From NCBI RefSeq assembly GCF_048892425.1, contig NZ_JBLZHU010000001.1, positions 806,001 through 870,000 on the forward strand: DNA of 64,000 nt. Reading direction: 5' to 3'. The notes under the pieces were generated by a model, which was not told where the DNA came from, ran no database searches, and saw only the letters and a program-made list of their open reading frames with translations. This DNA is from Pacificispira sp002696645 (lineage in GTDB: Bacteria; Pseudomonadota; Alphaproteobacteria; UBA8366; Aestuariispiraceae). Each line of letters opens with the position of its first letter. Position 1 is the stretch's first letter. The translations under genes were made by a program, and so were the position numbers. This document shows positions 51,460-59,994 of the stretch, in pieces.

Positions 51460-52775
51460 TGGATCCGCTGATTTTAGGATTAATGGTGGCGGTTGCCACG
51501 ATTGTGGTTTTGTTTTCCGGTATTTCCGTTGCGATTGGGTTGCTGTTGGTTGCTGCGGGCTTCTTGCTGGCCTTTGATGGCATGCGGTCGGTTGCCCTGA
51601 TGCCGGAAATCTTTTTTGGCGGGCTGGATAATTTCGCCCTGCTGTCGATTCCAATGTTTATTATCATGGGGGCGTCCATTGCTTCTACGCGGGCCGGGGC
51701 AGATTTGTATGAAGCCCTGGACCGCTGGCTGACCCGTGTTCCGGGCGGCTTGGTGATTTCCAATCTGGGCGCCTGTGCGCTGTTTGCGGCAATGTCCGGA
51801 TCCTCGCCCGCGACCTGTGCGGCGATTGGCAAGATGGGTATCCCGGAAATGCGCAAACGCGGCTACCCGGATGGTGTCGCCGCCGGATCCATTGCCGCAG
51901 GCGGTACGCTGGGCATTCTGATCCCGCCTTCCGTGACGATGATTGTTTACGGTATTGCCACAGATACCTCGATAGGTCGTTTGTTTCTGGCAGGGGTGAT
52001 ACCGGGCGTCCTTCTTGTCGTCCTATTCATGCTGTGGTCGCTGTATGACACATGGCGCAACGGATCAGAAGAAGTGCTGCGCAAAAGTGAATTCAGCCTG
52101 CGTCAGAAGCTGGAAATCCTGCCCCGGGTTCTGCCCTTCCTGTTGATCATTCTGGGCGTCTTGGTTGCGATGTATGGTGGCTATGCGACCCCGTCTGAGA
52201 CCGCCGCTGTCGGTGCATTGTTATGTATGGCCGTCGCGATGGTCGTCTACAGCCTGTGGAGCCCGAAAGCGCTGTGGGTGGTGCTGCGGGACTCGACACG
52301 GGAAAGCGTGATGATCCTGTTCATCATCGGGGCTGCCAGTGTGTTTTCCTATATGTTGTCCAGCCTGTTTATCACACAATCCATTGCTGGCTGGATCGGG
52401 ACTCTGGATGTCAATCCCTGGCTATTGATGATTTTTATCAATATCTTCCTGTTGGTTGCCGGATTCTTCCTGCCACCGGTTGCGGTGATCCTGATGTCTG
52501 CGCCAATCCTGTTGCCCATTGTCACAGCAGCCGGGTTCGATCCCTATTGGTTTGCAGTGATCCTGACCATTAATATGGAGATCGGTCTGATTACCCCACC
52601 GGTTGGTCTGAATCTGTATGTGATCAATGGGATAGCGCCAGATATTCCCTTGAAGACGATCCTGAAGGGATCTATCCCCTATGTCCTGTGCATGGTCGTT
52701 GCGATCATAATCCTGTGTGTCTTCCCGTGGCTGGCGACCGGCTTGCCAGAGATGGTTATGGGACCGGCGGTGTAG
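51459..52775 (+). CDS. TRAP transporter large permease (DctM family)
   Basis: 438 residues with about twelve hydrophobic segments. DctM signatures: 'LLSIPMFIIMGASIASTRAG', 'FAAMSGSSPATCAAIGKMGIPEM', 'AAGGTLGILIPPSVTMIVYGI' and, near the end, 'MEIGLITPPVGLNLYVINGIA'. It drives sodium- or proton-coupled uptake of the substrate handed over by DctP. The ATG overlaps the dctQ stop (TGATG). The MatB gene follows 39 bases later. Confidence 0.94.
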   Translation: MDPLILGLMVAVATIVVLFSGISVAIGLLLVAAGFLLAFDGMRSVALMPEIFFGGLDNFALLSIPMFIIMGASIASTRAGADLYEALDRWLTRVPGGLVISNLGACALFAAMSGSSPATCAAIGKMGIPEMRKRGYPDGVAAGSIAAGGTLGILIPPSVTMIVYGIATDTSIGRLFLAGVIPGVLLVVLFMLWSLYDTWRNGSEEVLRKSEFSLRQKLEILPRVLPFLLIILGVLVAMYGGYATPSETAAVGALLCMAVAMVVYSLWSPKALWVVLRDSTRESVMILFIIGAASVFSYMLSSLFITQSIAGWIGTLDVNPWLLMIFINIFLLVAGFFLPPVAVILMSAPILLPIVTAAGFDPYWFAVILTINMEIGLITPPVGLNLYVINGIAPDIPLKTILKGSIPYVLCMVVAIIILCVFPWLATGLPEMVMGPAV

Positions 52776-52814
52776 GTTAGGTCGGCCGCCGCCGATGAAG
52801 TTGGAGCGTTGTGT

Positions 52815-54329
52815 ATGTCTAACCATTTGTATGATGCCCTGTTTCTGCCCCATCGTGACAGGGACGCGCCTTTCCTGACCCTGGCGGATGGTCGGCTTGA
52901 GACGTTTCGGGATTTCCTGGACCGGTCGGCGCGCATTGCCCATGTCATCACTCAATTGGGCGTTGCGCCGGGCGATCGTCTGGCCGTACAGGTGGCCAAG
53001 TCGCCAGAAGCCCTGTCTGTCTATGTTGCCTGTGTTCAGGCAGGGGTGATTTTTCTGCCCCTGAATACCGCCTATACCGCCAGTGAGGTCGACTATTTCG
53101 TCGGGGATGCGACGCCGAAGATCCTGGTGTGTGATCAGAAGGCCCAACCCGCCCTGGAACCGGTTGCCAAGGCCCATGGTGCCCGGCTGATGACCCTGAA
53201 TGCCGATGGCAGCGGCAGCTTGATGGAAGCGGCGGACAAGGCACCTGCAAATTTTCAGACATGTGCCCGGGGCAGGGATGATCTGGCAGCCTTCCTGTAT
53301 ACATCAGGCACGACCGGGCGCTCCAAAGGCGCGATGCTGACCCAGGACAATCTATTGTCCAATGCTCGGGCCCTGACCGATTACTGGCAGTTCACAGGGG
53401 CGGATGTGCTGTTGCATGCCTTGCCGATCTTTCACACCCATGGGCTGTTCGTGGCGTCCAACATTTGCTTCCTGGCCGGGGCATCGATGATCTTCCTACC
53501 CAGTTTCAAGGCCGATCAGATGATTGCGTTTCTGCCGCACGCCACCACGATGATGGGGGTGCCGACTTTCTATACCAGATTGTTGGACGAGGCCGCCTTC
53601 ACCAAGGATCTGGTGTCCCATATGCGCCTGTTCGTTTCGGGCAGCGCGCCTCTGTTGGAGGAAACCCATATCGCGTTTGAGGCACGGACGGGTCATCGCA
53701 TACTGGAACGTTATGGCATGACCGAAACCAATATGAATACCTCCAACCCCTATGATGGGGAGCGCCGGGCCGGCACTGTGGGCTTCCCGCTGCCCGGTGT
53801 GGATTTGCGCGTCGCGGATGCGGAAACCGGAAAGGTCCTGCCCCAGGGGGAAATCGGCGTGATCGAAGTGCGTGGCCCCAATGTCTTCAAGGGCTATTGG
53901 AATATGGCGGAAAAGACAGCGGAAGAATTCCGCGCCGATGGATATTTCATCACCGGCGATGTCGGGCAGGTGGATGATCGCGGCTATGTGCGCATTGTCG
54001 GGCGGGCCAAGGATCTGATCATCTCCGGCGGGTATAATATCTATCCCAAGGAAATAGAGCTGCTGTTGGATGAAGAGGACGGCGTGCTGGAATCAGCCGT
54101 CATTGGCGTGCCCCACCCGGATTTCGGGGAAGGGGTTGTTGGCGTCCTGGTGCCGCAAAAGGGGGTGACATTGGATCCCGATGCGATCCTGTCATCCATT
54201 GCGCCCAAGATCGCGCGCTTCAAACAACCAAAGGCCCTGTTCATCCATGACGAACTGCCCCGCAATACCATGGGCAAGGTTCAGAAAAACGTCCTGCGAG
54301 AGACATACAAGGACCAGTTCAAAATCTGA
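52815..54329 (+). CDS. matB: Malonyl-CoA synthetase (MatB-type acyl-CoA ligase)
   Basis: 504 residues, ANL superfamily. The AMP-binding P-loop is 'FLYTSGTTGRSKGAML'. The specificity region 'RYGMTETNMNTSNPYDGERR' closely follows rhizobial MatB, where an arginine in the pocket fixes the second carboxylate. The C-terminal 'GRAKDLIISGGYNIYPKEIE' and 'PRNTMGKVQKNVLRE' with the catalytic lysine are complete. It converts malonate, ATP and CoA to malonyl-CoA. ATG 52815 follows GGAG. No malonyl-CoA decarboxylase (MatA) is in the window, so the product could feed FabH/FabD-type synthesis instead. Confidence 0.9.
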   Translation: MSNHLYDALFLPHRDRDAPFLTLADGRLETFRDFLDRSARIAHVITQLGVAPGDRLAVQVAKSPEALSVYVACVQAGVIFLPLNTAYTASEVDYFVGDATPKILVCDQKAQPALEPVAKAHGARLMTLNADGSGSLMEAADKAPANFQTCARGRDDLAAFLYTSGTTGRSKGAMLTQDNLLSNARALTDYWQFTGADVLLHALPIFHTHGLFVASNICFLAGASMIFLPSFKADQMIAFLPHATTMMGVPTFYTRLLDEAAFTKDLVSHMRLFVSGSAPLLEETHIAFEARTGHRILERYGMTETNMNTSNPYDGERRAGTVGFPLPGVDLRVADAETGKVLPQGEIGVIEVRGPNVFKGYWNMAEKTAEEFRADGYFITGDVGQVDDRGYVRIVGRAKDLIISGGYNIYPKEIELLLDEEDGVLESAVIGVPHPDFGEGVVGVLVPQKGVTLDPDAILSSIAPKIARFKQPKALFIHDELPRNTMGKVQKNVLRETYKDQFKI

Positions 54330-54435
54330 AGTCCGGCCCTGAAATCGCCCCGGAATGCTGTCTAGGCATGCTGGACAAAGCATGGTATGACCGATCCAAC
54401 AGTGGAAATTCCCGTATCAGATAGGGGAGAGAAGA

Positions 54436-54741
54436 GTGGAAGTTCGCATTTACAAACCGACCAAAACCGCCATGCAATCCGGTCGTGCCGGGACGAAAGA
54501 TTGGATTCTGGAATTCGAACCCACCACGGCCAGCCGCCCGGATGCGCTGATGGGCTGGGTCGGATCAGCCGATACCCGCAAGCAGGTGCGCCTGCAATTC
54601 GACACGGCGGACGAGGCGATTACCTATGCGGAAAAGAACGGCTATTCTTATACGGTGGAAAAGCCCAAGGATCGCCGCATAAAGCCGAAATCCTATTCCG
54701 ACAATTTCTCCAACAACAGACGACGCCCCTGGACCCATTGA
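54436..54741 (+). CDS. ETC complex I accessory subunit (NDUFS4-like)
   Basis: 101 residues of the NDUFS4 family, one of the few supernumerary complex I subunits shared by mitochondria and Alphaproteobacteria. The diagnostic core is 'AMQSGRAGTKDWILEFEP', 'LMGWVGSADTRKQVRLQF' and 'AITYAEKNGYSYTVEKP', with a basic C-terminus 'NFSNNRRRPWTH'. It stabilises the NADH-oxidising arm. The start is GTG 54436 with AGGGGAGAG upstream. It stands alone before tRNA-Arg. Confidence 0.94.
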   Translation: MEVRIYKPTKTAMQSGRAGTKDWILEFEPTTASRPDALMGWVGSADTRKQVRLQFDTADEAITYAEKNGYSYTVEKPKDRRIKPKSYSDNFSNNRRRPWTH

Positions 54742-54872
54742 TCGTTCGGGCAAGCTGTGTGAGGGCTTAAAATCTCTTGCAGCATACCTTTCAAAAGGCT
54801 ACCGAACGCCCCTTGGATCGTTTGGTGGCCTTTGTCTTTTGATGGCAATGACCGCTATTCTATCACCCCAAC

Positions 54873-54949
54873 GGCTCCGTAGCTCAACTGGATAGAGCAC
54901 CCGCCTTCTAAGCGGATGGTTACAGGTTCGAACCCTGTCGGGGCCGCCA
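54873..54949 (+). tRNA. tRNA-Arg (anticodon TCT)
   Basis: 77-nt cloverleaf: acceptor GGCTCCG/CGGGGCC (one T-G pair), D-arm GCTC/GAGC, anticodon stem CCCGC/GCGGA (the outer C-A pair is a mismatch) with loop CTTCTAA (anticodon TCT), T-arm ACAGG/CCTGT with TTCGAAC, encoded CCA. A degenerate copy of its 5' half is found at 57962-57995. Confidence 0.96.
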
Positions 54950-55104
54950 TATTCCTTCTCGATTGCCCCCCTAAGCGTGTGGATTCCCTGAAGTCGTTTT
55001 CGCGCATCACACCAGTGATAAAATCTTAGGGCGTTTTTATAGTATGACTATTAATCAGCATCAGAAAAAATCCCCAGGATCGTCACAGATCTGAAATCAT
55101 ATCT

Positions 55105-55293
55105 TTGATGATATTTGCCAGCGCATCCTTGGTTTGGCCGGATGGCTATGGAAACCAACATATTGATATCACAAATAAAATCCACAAAGACGAGAGTCAT
55201 ATAAATTTGAAACGCCAATCTATTTATTACTTAATAATAGTAATGGTGTTCTTGACATATGAATTCATCGTTTATACGCTCAAAATCAAATAA
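55105..55293 (+). CDS. Possible small membrane protein in AT-rich insert
   Basis: About 62 residues with one C-terminal hydrophobic helix ('IYYLIIVMVFLTYEFIVYTL'). No ribosome site is evident, the start codon would be TTG or ATG, and the composition is the AT-rich background of 54950-55409, which otherwise shows no gene. A chance frame is about as likely as a real gene. Confidence 0.25.
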   Translation: MMIFASASLVWPDGYGNQHIDITNKIHKDESHINLKRQSIYYLIIVMVFLTYEFIVYTLKIK

Positions 55294-55409
55294 TAGAGTT
55301 TTCAAGGACAGAATGCGCAATCATATAGGATAATATTGCAGTCAGATTGTACCTTTGAAAACCTTAGGAAAATTTCATGGCAGGGTAACTTATTTAGGAG
55401 CCATCGATA

Positions 55410-56633
55410 ATGTATTTTAAGAGTACAATTGTTTCATTCATTTCTCTCCTTTTATTGATGCTGCCAATATCAGCCAATGCCATCGATATTCAACGTGAGG
55501 CCATGGTTCAAAGACTTATCACCTCACTTGAAACCGAAAATTATCAGAAGGCTTATGAGATACTGCAGGGGCTGAAGGAAACTGGGGAAATAACCGGTGA
55601 ACTTCTCTATTATGAAGCCCTGGCGGCGCTATCAACCAAAAGAGATTTTGAAGCGCTTGAGCAGATAACGAAATATATTGAAAAGAACGGCAAAGGTGCG
55701 AAGCACTACAGCAGAGCTATTGAGATTTATTCAGCTGCATCCGAAAACGTTGATCGGAAACTTGCTATCAATTCAATAGAAAATTGGTATGCCTCATCAG
55801 CTGAGCTTTACATTGAAAATCGCATGACGTCACTTTGGCGAGATTTTTATAAGTTGAGAGTCGAAGAGCATAAATCCTTCAGTTCACGATACATCGATAA
55901 TAAAGACGGTACGGTATCTGTCTACAGACTGGTAAAATCTGGCTCAAACTCAGCGAATTTGTATAAATTCGAGGCATATGCCTGCCCCATTGGCTCAAAA
56001 TACAAAGAAGGTGCTTGCGTCGGAAAACCCGATAAATTTCAAAGTCTCAGTGAAAGTAAGATTAGAGAAATATTTGAAGGTTTATCTCTAGCAGGGCACC
56101 GTGATTGGCGAATTCCCAGACGACTTTTTGTTTCGTGGGGCGGAGATTACTTTTCTGTCAGTGATTTCTTTACCATTTCACCCGATATAACATATTTTGA
56201 CGGTCAAAACTACGCCGAGACCCATGTCGGCGTTTCGACGAATCAAATTCTCCCTCAGGCATATCTGTTCAACGACCATGGCCTTAACAAATTCGCATAT
56301 ACCCAGCAAAATACTAGGGTAACAGGTCAAGAAAAATATCAAATCCCACAATTTGGCTTTGCTTTTTTGGACGAAGTTTACTCTGACAATAGTAAACAGT
56401 ATTGCGTTGTAAGCCGTGCAAACACATTAAGGTGCGATGTGGCGACTTCTTATATGGTTATCCCAGTGCGTGGCCCCGAGTTGGTTGGGAAAGACCTTCC
56501 AGTAACACAATGTGAAGCACAAAGCCTTAATTGCCTGAAGCTCAATCATGATGGCAATGTTATTCGGTTCGACGCATCGAAATATCATCATGCTAAAGAG
56601 CACGAATACTTTCTCGAACTCGCCAATGGTTGA
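55410..56633 (+). CDS. Secreted hypothetical protein with DUF1566-like segment
   Basis: 407 residues. Signal peptide about 1-24 ending 'PISANA'. Residues 30-140 are helical and TPR-like in spacing ('ENYQKAYEILQGLKETGE', 'LYYEALAALSTKRDFEALEQ'). Residues 165-390 contain 'YIDNKDGTVSVYRL' and 'LSLAGHRDWRIPRRLF', matching the 'GHxDWRxP' hallmark of DUF1566/Lcl-type domains, and several Cys pairs. The gene is visibly AT-richer than its neighbours and lies in the insert after tRNA-Arg. No function is known; the next gene starts six bases later, so they are a pair. Confidence 0.82.
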   Translation: MYFKSTIVSFISLLLLMLPISANAIDIQREAMVQRLITSLETENYQKAYEILQGLKETGEITGELLYYEALAALSTKRDFEALEQITKYIEKNGKGAKHYSRAIEIYSAASENVDRKLAINSIENWYASSAELYIENRMTSLWRDFYKLRVEEHKSFSSRYIDNKDGTVSVYRLVKSGSNSANLYKFEAYACPIGSKYKEGACVGKPDKFQSLSESKIREIFEGLSLAGHRDWRIPRRLFVSWGGDYFSVSDFFTISPDITYFDGQNYAETHVGVSTNQILPQAYLFNDHGLNKFAYTQQNTRVTGQEKYQIPQFGFAFLDEVYSDNSKQYCVVSRANTLRCDVATSYMVIPVRGPELVGKDLPVTQCEAQSLNCLKLNHDGNVIRFDASKYHHAKEHEYFLELANG

Positions 56634-56639
56634 TTGATA

Positions 56640-57866
56640 ATGAAAATTACAGCTTTGCTAAGTACGTTAATCGCATTGAGCCTCACCTTTCTGACGTCAC
56701 CCCTGCTGGCCGATATTGAATCTGATATTCTGAATAGCTTGGGAAACCAGCCTTCGTCTGAACATGAAATTCGGTATGTTGCTCGGGAAACAGTCGTGCG
56801 CGTGCGTCCGGATTCAGCCAGTGAATTTTTAGCTAATCTTAAACTCAACAAGCGTGTATTTCTACTTAGTATGAACGGCTCTTGGGCTAAGGTACAACTC
56901 GTTTCAGATGAGGATGTCTCGGGCTTTGTGCCATTATCATCGTTGAAAAGTTCCCCCCATGAGAGAGCGCCATCAACTGCTGAGAAGAGTGCAGTCGAGA
57001 TTGATCTTAGCGGTGTAACCTTAAAGGACCCTGAGGATATCGCTTTGGCCCAGGAGCAAAGAATTGAAGATGAAAACCGACAAAAAGCTGAGGCTGATGA
57101 AGCATATCGCCGTCATTTAAAAGAGAAACGTCGCCGAAAAGCAGAATTAGAAGAACAACAAAGGCGTCAGGAAGCTCAAGAACAAAGGGCATATGAGCGA
57201 GAGATGGAGGACGTGTTCGCTGAGTTGGACTCTAACGAGACCCAGTTGGCGAAGCAGTGGGAGAACTTGACGGAAATGCCCCGTAATATCACACGGCTTC
57301 AGTCGCCCTATGCGATTGAGAGAGCAAGGCGTCAAGCAATGCGGATGAAAAAGCGGCAGGCGCGTCAGGAAAAATTTACAGCTCAGTCCCAAGCCATGCC
57401 TTCTACAAAGGGATTTGGTTCCAGTCCTTATAACGGTTCAGAAGCTGGCTCGGCTTTAATGAATATCGATGAGTCCAACGACCAGTCCAACAGTTCATCA
57501 AATTCATCATCACCCCAGAAAGATCAGTATGCAGATGTGAGAGGCGATACCGCATCGGTTCGCCAAAAACAAAATGCTCCCCAAAAAGTCTATGAACCAA
57601 TGCCTCAGGTGGTAACCGGTAAAAATTTATCGACATTTAGCGTCCGCGCCAAAGCCATTGCTTACGCACGGCTAAAGGCTACCAACAAGATTAGCGAACA
57701 GTGCTATGGTAAAGGAGCGCGTTACGATTCAACAAGATTTTCCGAAATTGAGAAAGGGAACGCTTCCGAGCGAACAACCTTTGCGAATGCAGACTGTAAG
57801 CAGATGAAAAGTGGGGCATGGAAATGCACAGCGGAAGTGCGTGGTCATTGCTATCACATGCAATGA
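56640..57866 (+). CDS. Secreted hypothetical protein: SH3-like domain plus charged coiled coil
   Basis: About 408 residues. Signal peptide about 1-23 ('LTFLTSPLLAD'). Residues 40-105 look like a bacterial SH3 domain ('YVARETVVRVRPDSASEFLANL', 'SWAKVQLV', 'SGFVPLSSL'). Residues 125-200 are a dense Glu/Arg/Lys/Gln coiled coil ('QKAEADEAYRRHLKEKRRRKAEL' pattern). A Ser/Asn-rich linker follows, then a Cys-containing C-terminal domain (about 320-408) with three Cys pairs. SH3 domains of this kind often bind cell wall. AT-rich codon use matches the upstream gene, and both belong to the insert. Confidence 0.82.
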   Translation: MKITALLSTLIALSLTFLTSPLLADIESDILNSLGNQPSSEHEIRYVARETVVRVRPDSASEFLANLKLNKRVFLLSMNGSWAKVQLVSDEDVSGFVPLSSLKSSPHERAPSTAEKSAVEIDLSGVTLKDPEDIALAQEQRIEDENRQKAEADEAYRRHLKEKRRRKAELEEQQRRQEAQEQRAYEREMEDVFAELDSNETQLAKQWENLTEMPRNITRLQSPYAIERARRQAMRMKKRQARQEKFTAQSQAMPSTKGFGSSPYNGSEAGSALMNIDESNDQSNSSSNSSSPQKDQYADVRGDTASVRQKQNAPQKVYEPMPQVVTGKNLSTFSVRAKAIAYARLKATNKISEQCYGKGARYDSTRFSEIEKGNASERTTFANADCKQMKSGAWKCTAEVRGHCYHMQ

Positions 57867-57961
57867 ATAAGCTGGACACCCGTATTGACCTTTCTTGATT
57901 GTTAAGTGGCAGCGCCCATAAGATAGACAAGAACGACGAAGGTGACCCAATGACCCAACCT

Positions 57962-57995
57962 ACGGCTCAGTACTCAACTGGATAGAGCACCCACC
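57962..57995 (+). pseudogene. Degenerate 5' half of tRNA-Arg (island boundary)
   Basis: These 34 bases match the first 35 of the region around tRNA-Arg(TCT) at 54871 with two substitutions and one deletion: ACGGCTCaGTA-CTCAACTGG, then ATAGAGCACCCaCC. The sequence diverges before the anticodon, so no functional tRNA can form. It marks the right end of the AT-rich insert 54950-57961. Confidence 0.8.
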
Positions 57996-58072
57996 ATCCA
58001 TATAACGCCCGGTTTTGGTATATGTCCTGCGCTGGCTGTGATATCGTGATGCGGATGGGGGCGTAAGGATAA

Positions 58073-58633
58073 GTGGGTTTGGGTATGCAATGCACCCCTG
58101 GCGATTTGAAGGACCATCTGATTGCCTGTGCGCAGGGGGATCGGGTTGCCTTTGCTGCCCTGTATCAGGCCACCTCCTTGAAACTTTTTGGCATTGTCCT
58201 TCGTATCTTGAAGGATCAGGCGCTCAGCGAGGACGTGCTGCAAGAGGTCTATGTGACCATCTGGCGGCAGGCGGCGCGATATGACCCGGACCGTGCATCG
58301 CCGATCACCTGGATGGGAACCATCGCCCGCAATCGCGCCATTGATGTATTGCGCCGCCAAAAGGGCCAGGGGATGACTGTGGAAATTGAGATTGATACGA
58401 TTGTTGATCCCTCCCGATCCGCATCGGATGAATTGGAGCGCAGTCAGGCGTATCAGGCTTTGTCCGTCTGTTTGGAGGCCTTGGATCCCAACCGGGCCAA
58501 AATGGTGCGGCTGGCCTATCTGGAAGGGGCCTCTCGCCAGGATCTGGCAGATTTGTTTGGTCAGCCGGTAAATACGATTAAGACGTGGCTGCATCGCAGT
58601 TTGAAGCAATTGAAGGAATGCCTGGGGTCATGA
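58073..58633 (+). CDS. ECF-type RNA polymerase sigma factor (SigK-like)
   Basis: About 186 residues. Region 2 covers residues 28-95 ('DRVAFAALYQATSLKLFGIVLRIL', 'LSEDVLQEVYVTIWRQA', 'ITWMGTIARNRAIDVLRR'). Region 4 covers 125-180 ('EALDPNRAKMVRLAYLEGASRQDLADLFGQPVNTIKTWLHRSL' pattern). It is closest to the SigK/RskA class that controls envelope or oxidative stress genes. The start is uncertain: GTG 58073, TTG 58079 or ATG 58085. The stop overlaps the anti-sigma start (ATGA), indicating balanced synthesis. Confidence 0.92.
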   Translation: MGLGMQCTPGDLKDHLIACAQGDRVAFAALYQATSLKLFGIVLRILKDQALSEDVLQEVYVTIWRQAARYDPDRASPITWMGTIARNRAIDVLRRQKGQGMTVEIEIDTIVDPSRSASDELERSQAYQALSVCLEALDPNRAKMVRLAYLEGASRQDLADLFGQPVNTIKTWLHRSLKQLKECLGS

Positions 58634-59364
58634 CAAACCGGGAAGAAATAGACCAATTGGCCGGGGAATATGTGCTGGGCACCTTAAATGCTGAGGAGCG
58701 CCTGGCGGTGGAGACGCGCCGTCTTCAGGATGCGGCGCTGGAGGCGGCCATTCATGACTGGACACAGCGTATGGCACCGCTGCAGGAAGAAGTCAGCAGC
58801 GCGGAACCTGATCCGCACCTGTTTGATCGCATCCAGGCGCGCCTTGACCAATTGGAGGGGCAGGGCGGCACCGGGGGTGAGGGGAATGGCGGCACCGTCC
58901 TTTCACTGCAAAAGCATGTATCGCGTTGGCGCAGTGCAACATTTGTGACCGGGGCAATCGCGGCATCGCTGCTTGCCTATATCCTGGTCAATGCCCCCCT
59001 TGTTCAAGGGCCCCAGCAAGAGACTTTCGTTGCGGTTTTTCAATCTGATGATCAACAGCCCGCATTCCTGTTATCGATTGATTTGAAAACGCGCGCCTTG
59101 ACCATTCAGCCGGTTGCGGCGGAACGACAGCAACAGGCCTCTTATCAGCTGTGGATCGTCGGGGATGGAATTGCCGAAGAACCGCAATCCCTGGGCCTGC
59201 TGTCAGAGGATGGGGCGCTGACACAAAAAAGTCTGGCGGCCTATCCTTCTGAAGTACTGCAGCAAGCCACATTTGGTATCAGTGTGGAACCGCCAGGGGG
59301 CTCGCCCACGGGTAAACCCACAGGCCCGGCAATTCATGGCTATCTGATCCCCGTTCAGCCCTGA
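58630..59364 (+). CDS. RskA-type anti-sigma factor
   Basis: 244 residues. N-terminal cytoplasmic anti-sigma domain: 'EIDQLAGEYVLGTLNAEERLAVETRRLQD' pattern and 'WTQRMAPLQEEV'. There is no HxxxCxxC zinc motif, as expected for RskA types. One transmembrane helix lies at about 101-119 ('FVTGAIAASLLAYILVNAP'). The C-terminal extracytoplasmic RskA domain includes 'YQLWIVGDG', 'PQSLGLLSEDG' and 'FGISVEPPGGSPTGKPTGP'. It should hold the upstream sigma factor at the membrane until proteolysis. ATG 58630 overlaps the sigma gene stop. Confidence 0.92.
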   Translation: MTNREEIDQLAGEYVLGTLNAEERLAVETRRLQDAALEAAIHDWTQRMAPLQEEVSSAEPDPHLFDRIQARLDQLEGQGGTGGEGNGGTVLSLQKHVSRWRSATFVTGAIAASLLAYILVNAPLVQGPQQETFVAVFQSDDQQPAFLLSIDLKTRALTIQPVAAERQQQASYQLWIVGDGIAEEPQSLGLLSEDGALTQKSLAAYPSEVLQQATFGISVEPPGGSPTGKPTGPAIHGYLIPVQP

Positions 59365-59386
59365 TCGTCATTTTTTTCGTCTGTTT

Positions 59387-59412
59387 TGAAACTTTCTCAA
59401 AAACCGTCCGTA
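59387..59412 (+). promoter_or_regulatory. Candidate ECF sigma promoter
   Basis: TGAAAC (59387-59392), 16 bases, then CGTA (59409-59412), the GAAC-N16-CGT layout of ECF promoters. It lies 114 bases upstream of the secreted protein gene at 59526, immediately after the sigma/anti-sigma genes. It is the natural target to test for that sigma factor. Confidence 0.35.
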
Positions 59413-59525
59413 GCTGTAGGTAGGCCATCAGAAGGGTGGCTTGTCAGGGGCTGACCCCTGGCAATGTGGTCTTGCGTTCAAACACAGCGTTTGTCCGCAT
59501 AACAGACAATACACAGGAGGTTTCT

Positions 59526-59969
59526 ATGGTTCGCCATTTTATTGTAACGGCTCTCGTTGCTCTGGTTTTTGCAGCCGGCACTGTCATCAGCATCACGGCT
59601 TCCGCCGGGTCTAATTCCGGCGATATGAAACTGGGCGTGATGGCATCGGATCAGGATGTGACAACTGGCACCGTCACGGCTGATAAGATTGTCGCACACG
59701 CCAACGGCTGGATGGTGGTTCACCGCACCGGTGCTGATATGAAGCCCGGCCCGGTTATTGGCTATGCACCGTTGAAAATCGGTGAAAACGCCGATGTCAG
59801 CGCTATTCTGACCGAACCGGTCAAAAGCGGTGAAATGCTGATGTTGATGCTGCATGGTGAAGACGGCGGCATGAAAACCGGCGGCTTTGAATATACGCTG
59901 GGTGCCAAGGAAGACGGCCCGGTCCGTGTTGACGGGAAACTGGTCATGACGGTGATTACCGCCAAATAA
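59526..59969 (+). CDS. Secreted DUF7282-like protein, likely ECF target
   Basis: 147 residues. Signal peptide about 1-28 ('FIVTALVALVFAAGTVISITASAG'), then a single beta-rich domain: 'ASDQDVTTGTVTADKIVAHANGWMVVHRT' pattern, 'KPGPVIGYAPLKIGENADV' and 'VDGKLVMTVITAK'. This resembles DUF7282, found in exported proteins with or without electron-transfer partners, with no known reaction. A near-ideal AGGAGG site precedes ATG 59526. Frequent occurrence beside SigK/RskA pairs suggests it is part of their regulon (inference). A strong terminator ends the unit. Confidence 0.8.
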   Translation: MVRHFIVTALVALVFAAGTVISITASAGSNSGDMKLGVMASDQDVTTGTVTADKIVAHANGWMVVHRTGADMKPGPVIGYAPLKIGENADVSAILTEPVKSGEMLMLMLHGEDGGMKTGGFEYTLGAKEDGPVRVDGKLVMTVITAK

Positions 59970-59994
59970 TGGCTTGATTACAGACGGTATGCCC

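Noticed and set aside
57962..57995. A second functional tRNA-Arg
   Set aside because: Only the 5' half is present, with two substitutions and a deletion; the anticodon arm, T-arm and CCA are missing.
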